Made by a program: the position numbers and the translations under genes. Positions 33,000 to 44,699 of a stretch of DNA of 64,000 bases are shown piece after piece. Each line of letters opens with the position of its first letter. The stretch's first letter is position 1. Below the pieces are notes generated by a model. It worked only from the letters and a program-made list of their open reading frames with translations, did not search any database and was not told where the DNA came from. This stretch comes from Riptortus pedestris (taxonomy: Eukaryota; Arthropoda; Insecta; Hemiptera; Alydidae): NCBI GenBank assembly GCA_019009955.1, contig CM032230.1:31068501-31132500 (forward strand), in the 5' to 3' direction.

Positions 33000-33470
33000 A
33001 TAACGGCAACATATTGTAATATATAGTTTTATAAATAATCAAATTTATACTTTAATGCTCAATTATGCAAATTGTAAAGCAATGAATAATTCTCTCCATT
33101 TAATTCTGACTTGGTTGTCGGTCAGTGTGTTCTTCCATAACGAATCTCTTCTGAATTCCCTGAAAAAAGGGGCAGACTTGTAGAAAGTGAAAAACATCTT
33201 CTGACTCCTCGAGTCAACAGTATTTTTAGGTCTTTTGATGTTAAAAAAAGAAATTCCCATACAATTTCTTTTTTGTCTCTAATAGGTACGGAGAAATTAT
33301 TTTATTTTTGCCTCCCCCCCCCCAACAATCCGCCCTCCTCCCCGGTTGTCGATTTCGACCTAAAATGGGAGAAAAGCTAAACGTCAGACATTATGTTGGT
33401 CTGCCTTCTTCAAACATAATCAAACGCGTGCAATGTGACCCGCGCCGACTTTTGCCTACGGGACTAAATT
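33000..33470. other. Unique spacer between two HelA copies
   Basis: A 65-codon minus-strand open stretch (33,063-33,260) is unfamiliar. A C-run lies near 33,315. Nothing else. Confidence 0.4.
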
Positions 33471-33474
33471 AAGT

Positions 33475-34011
33475 AAAAGTCCGTCACGCAGGGGCTGCGT
33501 AAACTAAGCAGATTTCCCACGTGAAGTTTTACAATAGAGAAATCTGCCGAATAACAACTGTAGTAGTAAGAAACCTCTAAACCTAAAACATTATTTACGT
33601 CGTAATAACCCAGTAGTTTCTAGCCCCAAAAAACAGTTAACCTAACCTCTAAACCTATTCACGAGGGACGAATAGTTATGGAAACGGCCACCAGAGCTCT
33701 CGGCGGAAAGTCCGACCACACGCAGATTACAAATGCAAATATCTCGGTTAATATTCAAGATAGAGACTAAATGCATATAACAATATTTATAGTAAATGTA
33801 ATTTGCAATAAGATTGGTTCTATACAATATTTCGATCCGATGCATAATAACGGAGATATTTCGAATTTTTGAAAATCCCCCCTCTAAACCCCCCCTCCCA
33901 CTGGTCCGATTTCAGCCGTTAACGAACTTGATCTTTCTTTTTACATAAAACGATTAAATACCGAGTTTGGTGACGATTAAACAAGAATTGCGACCGCTAG
34001 AGTGTTAACAG

Positions 34012-34087
<76 letters not shown>

Positions 34088-34211
34088 TTGAACGGACCTC
34101 ATTTTCGTCATCTCCTGGGTGGGATCGATGGACATTTGAAGAAATTTTTCGAAAATCGCGTCATGAGTACGACCTCAATAGCTGATTTCCCTTAAGGGAA
34201 ATCTGCTAAAA
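33475..34211 (+). mobile_element. HelA reference copy, Helitron/Helentron-like, non-autonomous
   Basis: This is the cleanest forward copy. The 5' end, AAAAG then TCCGTCACGCAGGGGCTGCG, contains the small stem CGCAG/CTGCG. Next come paired GCAGATTTC and GAAATCTGC around CCACGTGAAGTTTTACAATA, forming a 5' hairpin. The 3' end is the 20-bp palindrome GATTTCCCTTAAGGGAAATC, then TGCTAAAA. The inner AAGCAGATTTCCC is inverted with the terminal GGGAAATCTGC. A TC start, CTAA end, 3' hairpin and no evident target duplication are Helitron traits; subterminal inverted repeats and a microsatellite resemble Helentron-derived HINE/DINE elements. A conserved A-run beyond CTAA and before TC leaves the exact ends open. 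(TA)n at 34,015-34,084. No protein is encoded. Confidence 0.65.
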
Positions 34212-34219
34212 CGCTATAA

Positions 34220-37200
34220 TATAACAGTTGAGGTACATGCCGTGGACTGTAGATCTGTCGCCAACATCGTTATACCAAGCCGATTTTGGGCCAAAAATGT
34301 TTGATCCTGTTTATAGATGAATGGCATAAAACAATAAGAAAGAAAAATACAAATATTTATTTCCTAGAAGTTGTTACTGCTGTAAAATAAAACTTTGTTT
34401 CTTAAAAACTACTTACTTTATATAAAGTCAATTTATTATTATGATTTACAATAAATGCAAATATACTTTAATGTTTTCCACATTCAGAATTTCATATAAA
34501 GAGTTGCTAGCCGAATGTATTTATTCCCTTTCATTTATAAACTTTAGGACCAACTGTCTTAGTCTTAGACATTCTTTGTATAATTATCCGGCTCGAATTA
34601 TAATAGGGGTGCTTGTAGCACTTTCCCTAGGATAATAGTAACTCATTTTTGATATAATTATAAATATCCTAGTTGATGAGATACCCTATTAAATTCTATA
34701 ACCTACCAAATGTTGATATAAACTATTTTTTCAAATGACCGGCTATATTTGAAACACTCAGCAACCAATTAGTATGAAGGACCTGAAAACACTGATTGCT
34801 GCAGTGAATCGAATTACTGTGATATAACTGATTAGAGATATCAGGGCGAGGTTATCTCATTGCGGATTATTAATATTTATTATTTAGCATTGCCTGCTGG
34901 AGATAAGACTAATCTGGCATTATCCCCTGTTGGAAGGGTTGGCCTCAGAGAGGTTTCTCCATCCGCCATGTCTGTCAATGAGTGTGTGTGTTATATTAAT
35001 TACAAGTCAACGAATAATGACACAACTTTCATTTAAATCTAACTTTCAACGATTACTATGGTCTTCAACAGTGAGTTTTTGGTACAGCAGCCCTGATAAT
35101 AGAAGGCGCACGTGGGCAAGAGATTTGGAATTATATCAGTTTTCCTGGTATTTGTACTTCTTGTGGCATAAACTTAACGCAGAATTTTCTGCCCCAACAC
35201 ATTTTGTTATTAGGTTACCGACGTGACTTTCATAGGAGGTGTGTCCTATAATATTATAATAACTAACTTGAAACCTGAAATATTATATCTCTCTTCATAA
35301 AATAATGGAGTTTCATAATTCAGTATAATTAAATTCCCTAAGTTTTCTACGAATATGTATTAAAATACACAGAATAAATGGTTTCAACTAATCATTCTCA
35401 AAACAATAGCTAAGAAAATGTTATCTCTTATCTACCCACCATTATTATCATGTTATTAGTCAATCTCATAAAAGTGACTCAAAGGTTTATAATTAGCGCT
35501 TATATTTTCTTAGTAGTAAAGTGTATCCAACATTATACTTGTTTATTTCGGTTTTATCAACAAATTGATATGCACCTAGTGTTATTAGAATTTAATATTC
35601 TATAGAAAGGATTCGATTTTATAGTGTCTTTTGTGGGTTACACGATGTTAATTACTAAATCCTGGCCACCAAATGTATCTTAGATAATACCTCAATAAAG
35701 TTCAGAATTATTTTTTGTATATATTATCAGGGAAAGCATGTTGTCAGCACATGACTTGCTCTCTGCAAGTGCTAGTTTTACTTTGCATTTGACAAAAAGA
35801 GTAAGAATTTAGGGGGGAGCAAAAAGCATGTAATTTGGGGTATTGAGAAATTTTGAGGTATAAAAAATCAAAATTATTACTTCCGACTTCCGGTCCCTTT
35901 CGACTTCACTAGAATTACAATGTGTGCACAGATTAGAATATTATTATTTCGTACATGAGATAATGCTGTAATTATATTGTATATGAATCGGAGACAAGAT
36001 TTATTTCAAGTACCATCAACTATTTGAAACGAATATTCATAAATTGTTATATTAACACCACAGGTATAATAACAAGTAAATAATTCTACAGAAAATAATA
36101 TTTTTGTCTGAGGTTATATTAATGTTAGTTTTATAAAGTGTCAAGCAATTTATGGTATTTGCATCCGTGAGGTTCTCCCTTGCTTCAGGAACAATGCAAA
36201 ATCTGTTTCTTCTGAAGTTAGAAGTTTTATGTAAGAAATAAATTTTTTGAAGGATTGTAGAAGAAAACTAGAAAATTAGAACCTCCATCCATTAAGTCCT
36301 CTTTGACTAGTAGTAAAGAATAACCTGAAGTATATGCTTCGACTAAAAAGCGTATCTAGCGTAGGAACGTTCGTTTCCGATAACAAGGCGATTGTATGCT
36401 CCTGAAGTAAAAAAGAGGCGAAACAATTTAAGATAACGTTGAATAAAAATGATTAATTAGCTTGTTGAAACCCAACCATATATTCAAAGATTTGTGAATT
36501 TTGAAATGGGTCAAAAAGAGAGAAAAGAGGCTTATAAATACTCCATTTTCGAATATTTTGGATATCTTTATCTGGTATTGGGAGGAGTGAATGGCCAGCT
36601 AAGAAGGGATTGGGGAAATATATATATATGAAGGACGACAGACATATTGCACCCCCAGTCCTCAGCCAACAACGCAGGGAGACGTGATCCGAATCCATAC
36701 TTTGCCTCTTTGTAGTCATTCAGACATTTATTAATATTCTCCTCTCGCTCACAATTATTCAGTTTCCCGCGAGGAAAATTGTGATTTTCTTCAAGAACGC
36801 TTTCGCCTGGAAAACCGGGTTTTCGATTTATATTCGTGGCCGACTTTACCTAATATTGCCAATCCAGGAAGCTCAATCCTACTGGAATCATCAGCGACTG
36901 TTTCCTTACACACATGGGAGTATATTAGACTTGAATTAATATGTAGGAAGTAATCAAGGTATGTCTTAAAAATGTATTATTGGAACATCATAGATTAAGA
37001 TTTGTTTATAGTTACCATTATAATTTAATGAGTTAGATCAATCTTGTGTCAGACTACTTCAAATTGCTATTCCTATTAAAAATAGCTTGTTTCTATCATA
37101 CAGATTTGAAATTGTTCCACTAACTCATTTTCTTCACATTATTGAAAATTCTGAATGCTTCAGAGACTGGATTATACGAAAATAATAAACAGTGCCTTTC

Positions 37201-37310
37201 TCCACTGATTTTGGCTACTGTTTACAATACATCTTGGTGGGATGTATAGAAAATAGGCATTTAGAAGGTAACAATGTGTATTATTAATCTGTGAAAAAAA
37301 GGTACTTCAT
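34220..37310. other. Long stretch without recognised features
   Basis: No repeat-family match. The 98-codon open stretch at 34,930-35,226 and the 88-codon minus stretch at 36,453-36,719 have no family motif. About 34,900-34,980 and 36,640-36,900 are somewhat G+C-richer and could be conserved non-coding DNA. Confidence 0.4.
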
Positions 37311-37314
37311 GTCT

Positions 37315-37501
37315 AATGATGTGATAGACATGCGAGACAGTTAGGACCTTGTCTTGACACCTCATGTACTAGTGCTTTAATGATGTGATAGACATGTTAG
37401 ACAGTTAGGACCTTGTCTTGACACCTCATGTACTAGTGCTTTAATGATGTGATAGACATGTTAGACAGTTAGGACCTTGTCTTGACACCTCATGTACTAG
37501 T
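37315..37501 (+). repeat. 64-bp tandem repeat, three units
   Basis: AATGATGTGATAGACATG, GAGACAGTTAGGACCTTGTC and TTGACACCTCATGTACTAGT make up a unit repeated at 37,315, 37,379 and 37,443. The units are nearly identical (GCGAGAC in the first against GTTAGAC), so the expansion is recent. Confidence 0.95.
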
Positions 37502-37509
37502 AAATTAAT

Positions 37510-38380
37510 GTTACATGAATGAAGGATGAAGGAGTGATAGACACATGAAGTTGTCAGTCCATATAAGATTTTATTTTTTGTTCTTTTTTTATTGTTTATT
37601 TCCTAAATTGAATATTGTCTTTTTTCGAGTTATTTTTTGCTGATTTCATTCCCATAGAGTATAAATAAATTGTCTCTCGACAAACGCCATGCATTACTGT
37701 TATCCATGGAATCGTAAATAGAATATGATACGTTGAACTATCTAGATAGTTCCATTATTCCTGATATTGGCCATATATACTAGTTAAGTTGAATAATATC
37801 ATTCATTTGCAATCATATCGAATTCTCGCCGGTAATATGCATAGCAGAGCGGTGACTAGCGAGAAGTAAGTAGGCCGGAATGTCTGATTAAGCCCCGTCA
37901 ATGCTTGCCCAGACTCGTGGAATGTGAGATTGGTAATGCTTTCGACTAGCTATCTCGAATTACTAACGAGCGCCATATCGATTTACCCATCGATGGCAGG
38001 GTATGGATTTTATCCATGAAATAATTAGCCCCCTAAAATTGAGTTAGAGGAGAACTTAATTTGGGGGGCGAGCTTGATCGTCCCTCCCTCCCCCCCCTCT
38101 CGGATATGTACAAGTGAATAAATAATAAATGAGCTGCTCCTCCCCGGGTCAGAAACCTTTCCTGTTGGGGAAACTCCTTTCCCGGTTCTACAAGTTTCTT
38201 ATACAGAATTCCGCCATGGACGGACAGTGTAAGCTAAACAAAATTTACAGCTGATACAATCGATAGTTGCGTAACTCATTATTTGTAATCAATTATATTG
38301 TAATATATATAAATTGTAAAAACACATTAAAAGATTAAAAAATCTCCATACTTTGTTGGCAGTAAAAAGATAAAAAGAGG
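37510..38380. other. Unique sequence, G+C-richer at 37,800-38,220
   Basis: No supported gene. A C-run near 38,088-38,098 and several CpGs make 37,800-38,220 stand out; no frame is convincing. Confidence 0.35.
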
Positions 38381-38385
38381 TTTGT

Positions 38386-38605
38386 TTTTTTTTTTACGTC
38401 TACTTTATGCTCCTAGGCTAATCGGGACATGTTATCCACAGGTTACCATCCTTTTCTAGCCAGGGTGGGCCTAGGGAGTTTATTTAATGAGTTCGTCTTT
38501 AAATAAATTTCCACTGCCCAGGGTGGGAATCGAACCCGCCACTCTAGGTCTACCATGCGAGATTAGGGCCAACGCCTTAACTCGCACGGCCAACCCGAGC
38601 CCCCC
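38386..38605 (-). repeat. tRNA-derived SINE, full length
   Basis: On the minus strand: GGGGCTCGGGTTGGCCGTGC, GAGTTAAGGCGTTGGC (A-box half), GGCGGGTTCGATTCCCACCC (B-box), CTGGGCAGTGGAAATTTATT, CCACCCTGGCTAGAAAAGGA, TTAGCCTAGGAGCATAAAGT and AGACGTAAAAAAAAAA. It ends in a poly-A tail, as expected for LINE-driven insertion. This is the best copy for naming the tRNA parent. Confidence 0.9.
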
Positions 38606-39109
38606 AAAAAAAAGAGGGGGTTTCCATTTTGATATATCTTTATTGTTTGTTTCCCTACATGTTTCGCACCCCAATTGACCAACTTCAGAGAGATTCAAAT
38701 TTCCAAAAGAGTGGAGACCCACTTACTGTGAAATCGTTGTCTGCTAATATGCTGCACTCTGAAATTGTATGAGGGGTAGTAAACAATAGAAAATTCATTA
38801 AATTCTTGACAATTACTGAAAAAGAAGAAGTTTGTTGTTTTCGTCACAAAACATTTTTTTAAATGAATGAAATTATGGCCTCCGTAAGGAATCAAAAAAA
38901 TACAGAAAAATTGATACATTCCCTAGAAGAAAACATGATAGCCTACTTTAGGGATCTCACAGGGATGCGTACTCAAAAAGACTTTCGTACCAGAGTAGAT
39001 TAAGATGATACAGAGTGCAAATTGATATATTTATTTAATTTACAGATATATCCAAGTCATGTAACACAATCAATATTACTGATATTCAAGGCGTGTGCAA
39101 AAATATTAA

Positions 39110-40455
39110 CTCTTTATATTCTAATATGGCTACGAGCCTGTAGAAAAATTGAATTCATTTACTCTCAGAGCCTGTAAACGAATGTGCTTTTTTTGGATTT
39201 TAGGTCTGAAAAAATTTATATTTGAAGAATGTAACAAAATTTATTCTCAAGACCTGTAAAAAAATGTATTTTATTTGCATTTTAGAACTGTAAAAATATA
39301 GTCCGTCACGCAGGGGCTGCGTAAACTAAGCAGATTTCCCACGTGAAGTTTTACAATAGAGAAATTTCACGAGAGTCGAACAGTTACGGAAACGGCCGAA
39401 CTAACTTTTGACGGAATCTCCCGACTAGACCCGAAGTTAGCTAGATCTCATTTCGTCCGTTACAATTAATAAAAATGCAAATATCTCGGTTAATATTCAA
39501 GATAGAGAATAAATGTATAGAACAATATTTATAGTAAATTTAATTTTCAAAAAGATTGGTTCTATACAATGATTTGTACCGACGTTTGGCAACGGAGATA
39601 TTTCAAATTTTCGAAAATCCCCCTATAAACCCCCCCCCCTCCCACAGGTTCGATTTCAGCCATTAACGATCTTGATCTGTCTTTATGCATAAAACGTTTA
39701 AATATCGAGGTTGGTAAAGATCAAACAAAAATTATGACCGCTAGAGCGTTAACAGACAAATATAAGTATATATATAATTTTGAACGGACCTCATTTTCGT
39801 CATCTCCTGGGTAGGATCGATGGACATTTGAAGAAATTTTTCAAAAATCGCGTCATGAGTACGACCACAATAGCTGACTTCCCTCAATCTTAATAGGGAA
39901 TCTGCAAAAAGGGGATTATTTATATTCATAATCTGTAAAAAATTGTCATTTATTCTCAAGGCCAATAAAAGATCGCATTATATTTGCTTTTTAAGCCTAT
40001 ACAAATTTATATTCTAATCCTGTAATAAAATTTATTTTATTTATACTTAATGCCTGTAAACGAATATATTGTATTTATATTCTAAGCCTGTAATAAAATT
40101 TATTTCATTTATTCGCAAGGCCAGTAAAATAATGTATATTATTTGCATTTTAGGACTGTAAAAAAATGTATATTATTCATATTCTAAGCCAGTAACAAAA
40201 TTTATTTTATTTATACTCAAGGCCTGTAAAAGAATATATTTTATGTATATTCTAAGCCTGTAACAACATTTATTTCATTTATTCTCAAGGCCAGTAATAG
40301 AACGCGTTTTATATGCATTTAAGGCCTTTAAAAATGAATATTATTTATATTCTAAGCCTCTAACAAAATTTATTTTTTTATACTCAAGGCTTGAAAAATA
40401 GTATATTTTATTTATATTCTAAGCCTGTAACAAAATTTATTTTATTTATATTATA
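39110..40455 (+). repeat. 33-35-bp tandem array with higher-order period, split by HelA
   Basis: Units of the form AAGCCTGTAACAAAATTTAT plus TTTATTTATACTC alternate with AGGCCTGTAAAAGAATATAT and AGGCCAGTAATAGAACGCGT forms. Roughly two dozen units are seen at 39,110-39,295 and 39,911-40,455. The recurrence of unit types about every four units suggests a higher-order repeat near 135 bp. HelA (39,296-39,910) interrupts it. Confidence 0.85.
39296..39910 (+). repeat. HelA copy inside the tandem array
   Basis: From GTCCGTCACGCAGGGGCTGC to the damaged palindrome GACTTCCCTCAATC..AATAGGGAATCTGC. The arm has ACGGAAACGGCCGAACTAAC, shared with 50,511 and 62,400. The (TA)n tract is short and imperfect. 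The surrounding array lets the empty site be predicted, and the flanks fit insertion at A/T. Confidence 0.9.
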
Positions 40456-40459
40456 GGGC

Positions 40460-41105
40460 TTTAATTTCCCAACAGTGTTTAAAGTTCAATATTGTAGCCT
40501 TGATTCTATAAAAAGAAACGAGAGTCACAATGTGGCAGGCAAAGATTTGCAAATCTAAAGAATGCAACTGGGCTAAAATATTTCACCAAGATCAAAACTC
40601 TGAAGGTAACCCCATTCGGCTGTCCATAAACATACAAACATACTAGGAAAATTAGTTACATTATTACAACTGTAATCATTTTCAGCACTTCATTATGTTT
40701 ATTCATGTTATTATAGTTATTATTTTCACAGGAATAAGTAGTATTCCTACATTTTGTCGCCAAGTCGTTAAGTATGAACAACAAGTGAAAGCTTTTTAAA
40801 AAACACTTTTATTTTAAAATTATAAGTACAATACTTAAACCGATACCAAAACACTCTATACCTAATGGGGGTGAGAGAAAACTAGACATTATAAAGGAAA
40901 TAACTGCTGATTGTGTCAGAAGATTTTCTTCAGACTTAACTGCCGACAGACTATGGCAGCTTATGGTATACTATTACCCTCAGGGAATAGGTCGGAAATA
41001 AATATTTTAATTTATTTTATATCTCTCCTTATCCCAGGTTTATAACATATACATAGACATATATATAGATTTATATATATATAGATATATATATATATAT
41101 TTGAC
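40460..41105. other. Unique sequence with imperfect TA tract
   Basis: Short A/T-rich tract near 41,050-41,100. Around 40,456-40,500 CCCAACAGTGTTTAAAGTTC resembles 44,235-44,260 (CCTAACAGTGTTTTATGTTC), perhaps a small dispersed repeat. Confidence 0.4.
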
Positions 41106-41109
41106 CCAC

Positions 41110-41452
41110 GTCTGCTCTGGCTAAGCTCTGGGACTACTAAAATTTGATTGATTGAGATAAAAAATATTCTGAGTCATTATAAATTACAGTACTAGATGTA
41201 GTAAATAGTTTTCATTGAAATTATTAAATTATATTCTGATATATTTCAGTAATTGTTTTTCCTGTGTTTGTAGACCTGTTTGATAACATTTCAGATGATT
41301 CCCGTTGGGAGGGGAAAGATTCCTTAGTACCGCTAGTATTCACTTAATATTCACGGTTGTGTTGTGATACCAGTTCGTAGATTTGTCCGTTGTTAAACTT
41401 CACGAAAGAAATCTGCTTAGTTTACGCAGCCCCTGCGAGCCGGACTTTTTTA
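41110..41452 (-). repeat. HelA 5' arm, third arm type
   Basis: GGGACTACTAAAATTTGATT, ATTACAGTACTAGATGTAGT, GTTGTGTTGTGATACCAG, then AAACTTCACGAAAGAAATCT and TTTACGCAGCCCCTGCGAGC. Collinear with 20,830-21,696 for the arm; the core is absent. Confidence 0.75.
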
Positions 41453-41459
41453 TATCTCT

Positions 41460-42135
41460 CCTTATCTCAGGTTTATAATATCCATTCAAGTAAGAAGTTC
41501 CCAAAAATCTATAATAAGCACAACTTCTCATATCTATATTTTAATTGTAATCTTAGCAAATACGTTTAATAAAGAAATCAATTTACTCGTCAGTGTCTAG
41601 TGATTCTTAATTTATTGCATTACAGAAAGAAAATGAGAGACGAGGAGCGAGAGAGAGAATGAACTTTATATATTACTACCACAAATGAAAATTTAATTCA
41701 CGTTCTTTAATTAAAAACAATTCATTGTTTCTTCAGGGCAGGAAAAACTCCAAGTAAATTAGAAAAAAATTACTCCTTGGCTCATTTTCAAGGAGTTTGC
41801 TCTCTGCTGAATGGTTAATTGAAGATTTTACTTCACGCTGTCTATTATTTATAGTGAAGTGGTTTTCCTTCAACAGAAAAAAAAAACGACAAAAACGCTG
41901 TCAATTATAATGAGCAAATAGTTTGGTATAATGAAAAACTGTTTGAGACTTTATGTGTAAAAAAATTCCGCCACTTTATGCAGAATTTCCTCGAACAATA
42001 ATAAACATTACATCCTCTATTTCTCACTTAGTATCTAATATAATAAAACTTAAATTGACTAAAATAGGTTTAACTCCCGAAACAAGTCCAAATAACTTTA
42101 TACTCCAGCTCGTGGAGAAAGTGTAGAACAAGAGT
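41460..42135. other. A+T-rich unique sequence
   Basis: Nothing recognised. Confidence 0.4.
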
Positions 42136-42139
42136 TTGT

Positions 42140-42360
42140 TAGTTTATATCATTTTAGGTCCAACGCATAATAACTGAGATATAGTATATACGATTTACAT
42201 ATTTCACATTTTCGACAATGGGCGAATTCGATCATTAGCTTTGCATGAAACGTTTTCACGCTAACTTGGTGTCCACTAAAACTGCGGCCACCATTGTGTT
42301 AATCGACAAATTTATTGTTAGCATACACATATTATAATGGACTTCGTTGGAGGTTAGATA
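42140..42360 (+). repeat. HelA core, ancient
   Basis: CATTTTAGGTCCAACGCATA, ATAACTGAGATATAG, ATTCGATCATTAGCTTTGCA, TGAAACGTTTTCACG, then GCGGCCACCATTGTGTTAAT and GGACTTCGTTGG follow the family order with heavy divergence. Confidence 0.4.
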
Positions 42361-42392
42361 TTCTACATAGAATATTTTATTATTATTATTAT

Positions 42393-42607
42393 TTATTAAC
42401 GTCCACTTTTTGCAACTCAGGCTAATCGGGACGGGTTATCTACATGTTACCACCCTTTTCTAGCCAGGGTGGGATTTTAGGACGTTATTTAATGAATTTC
42501 ATCACTAAATAATTTCCTTTGCCCAGGCAAGAATCGAACTCGCCACTCTAGGTCTACCATGTGAGATTAAGGTGAACGCTTTAACTCACATGGCTAACCT
42601 GAGCCCC
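42393..42607 (-). repeat. tRNA-derived SINE, full length
   Basis: On the minus strand: GGGGCTCAGGTTAGCCATGT, GAGTTAAAGCGTTCACC, GGCGAGTTCGATTCTTGCCT (B-box), GGGCAAAGGAAATT, CCACCCTGGCTAGAAAAGGG and a GCAAAAAGTGGACGTTAATA tail with AAT repeats. Confidence 0.88.
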
Positions 42608-42609
42608 TA

Positions 42610-44325
42610 GAATATTTTAAATATTGTATATTAAAATATTTGTTAATTTTATGTAATTTTGTAACCTATTGGTAATATAATTTTAGAAGGAACTGTAAAT
42701 CATTCAATATCTACCTACATGAACAGAGCACATAATTCATCATTTAACCCTTTTTATATCTGTTAGTATACTAGGCCTTAAAACAAAACAAAAATATTAA
42801 AACCTAAAGTGAACGTAAATAAATTAAGAATTTTTTATCAAAAATTTCAAACTCTTTAATTTCTTTAAAAAAAATAAAAATGAAAATAATAAAATCCGAA
42901 AACGTTTGTGAAAGCTTCCAGACGATTCATATCGGTCAGATAAAAACATCAGCTATAGGAATGCTTATTCTATGATGTTTATAGAAAACAATACTTTCAA
43001 AAGTTTATAAAAGTTAATGACAATTTACTTTCACTGAAAAATATCCTAAAGATGGTAGACATTGATAAATTGAATATTATTTTCTAATTTCTTATAGCAG
43101 TGTGCTGATAAAACTATTTGACCAAATATGTACCTGTTGTTAATTTGCTCCTCCATACATTACCATATAAATATTATAATAATATCCATTACTTACAGAA
43201 TTTTTGTAACGAATAGACTCCACAAAACAGAACAAATCTAATAAAAAACAATAGTTGCATTTCTAAGAAGCCTATGAAACAAGTTTCATTTCTTATAAAC
43301 AAATACAAATTACTTTAATAAAAAAATATTTTATACACGTTTATTCAAAATACTTCGAGATTCATTATAATATCTGAATCCTTAGGATGACTATAAAATG
43401 ACAGTAACAAATTATAAACCTCCAACTATTACAAATATAAAATTATTTAGTTATGAAATGTATTATATATTTTTGTTGTTTTCGTAATATTAGTTTTAGA
43501 GGGTAAAAGTAAGAAGTTAATCAAAGTCACTATTGCAAATAATTAATGAATTAGATTTATATTATAATTATTGAAGAAATATTGAGATGCAAAACAATAA
43601 AGCCATTCATTCACTTTAACCTTTTCCCACTGACTATCATCGCTTGGGGAGTTATTTTGACTCTTCGCTTGTCTTTTGCAAATAAGATGCAGCTTTTGTA
43701 AATTATAAAATTAAATTTCTTAATATTAAAAATTGGGAGCTAATGAGATAATATCTAATTCTTTGCGAGATCTGAATATGACTGAGTATCCCAACAACTA
43801 CACTCAAAATTAAAATATCATTATTTGCAAAGTAGAATACTGAATCAACAAGTAGTTTCGAAAAAAAGCAATTGCAATACTTTAAAATTAATATATTTTA
43901 AACTGTTTGAAATCCCCAACTGTTTACCAAGTTTTATTTCAAACATATAGCTGGTTACTCTTCCACTCTGCAGACTGCAAATCATCTTCAACAGGCTTCC
44001 AACTGGATCACTATCATTTTTACCTTGTCATAGTCCTGTTGCAGATTTCCAAAGGTCATTTCCAAAACTTCCTCAATCCTTCCCACTACCAATATTATTT
44101 CGCTAATAACTTTAATCCCCTCACCGGTTCAAAGAGCTACAATAGACAAGATTCAGGCCCCTCTATGAGCCGTAACCCATCCCGTATCTACCACAGGAAA
44201 AATTGCATCCATGTACAAAGTTAGTGGTTTTTTTCCTAACAGTGTTTTATGTTCAATAATGTGCCTTAATTAATAGAGCAAAAAACTGCCCTTTTTGGGG
44301 GTTACTGGAGAAGAGGGGAAATATA
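42610..44325. other. A+T-rich unique sequence
   Basis: No repeat match apart from a small similarity at 44,225-44,270 to 40,456. The 105-codon open stretch at 43,907-44,224 (+) is serine-rich with no known motif. Confidence 0.35.
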
Positions 44326-44328
44326 TGT

Positions 44329-44330
<2 letters not shown>

Positions 44331-44372
<42 letters not shown>
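44331..44372 (+). repeat. (TA)n microsatellite
   Basis: Perfect TA tract about 25 bp before the GAAGGCAA-type repeat. Confidence 0.95.
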
Positions 44373-44376
<4 letters not shown>

Positions 44377-44394
44377 TTTATAGAATACACCTGG

Positions 44395-44560
44395 TAATTG
44401 ACAACGACATGCAGTAGTTTCCAGTTGCCTTTTGCATCAGACTATTCAGCAATAAGGCATCATGAGGGAAAATTTCATTCACACCAGTAAAGGCCAGAGT
44501 TGCCCCACTGGCATGTTGTAAGTAAGAATTTAGACAAGGAGGGAATGTACAATATATGTA
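44395..44560 (-). repeat. Interspersed repeat with GAAGGCAA-type core
   Basis: On the minus strand: CCTCCTTGTCTAAATTCTTA, CTTACAACATGCCAGTGGGG, CAACTCTGGCCTTTACTG, GCCTTATTGCTGAATAGTCT and AAAAGGCAACTGGAAACTAC. Same blocks as 2,176-2,455. (TA)n-like tracts lie on both sides. Confidence 0.65.
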
Positions 44561-44699
44561 TATATATTATACATCTCCTCTAACCTAGCAATCTCCAAAT
44601 TACTATTAATAGGAATGAAAAGATAGTTTATAACTACTGAAAAAAAAAAAAAACTGTAATAAACGAATCAAATATAGTCAGATCCTTGAAGTCATGAAA

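Noticed and set aside
35089..35160. Next Ig exon (WYSSPDNRRR..)
   Set aside because: There is a WY but no acceptor in phase and no following L..D...Y.C pattern; the resemblance is only the dipeptide.
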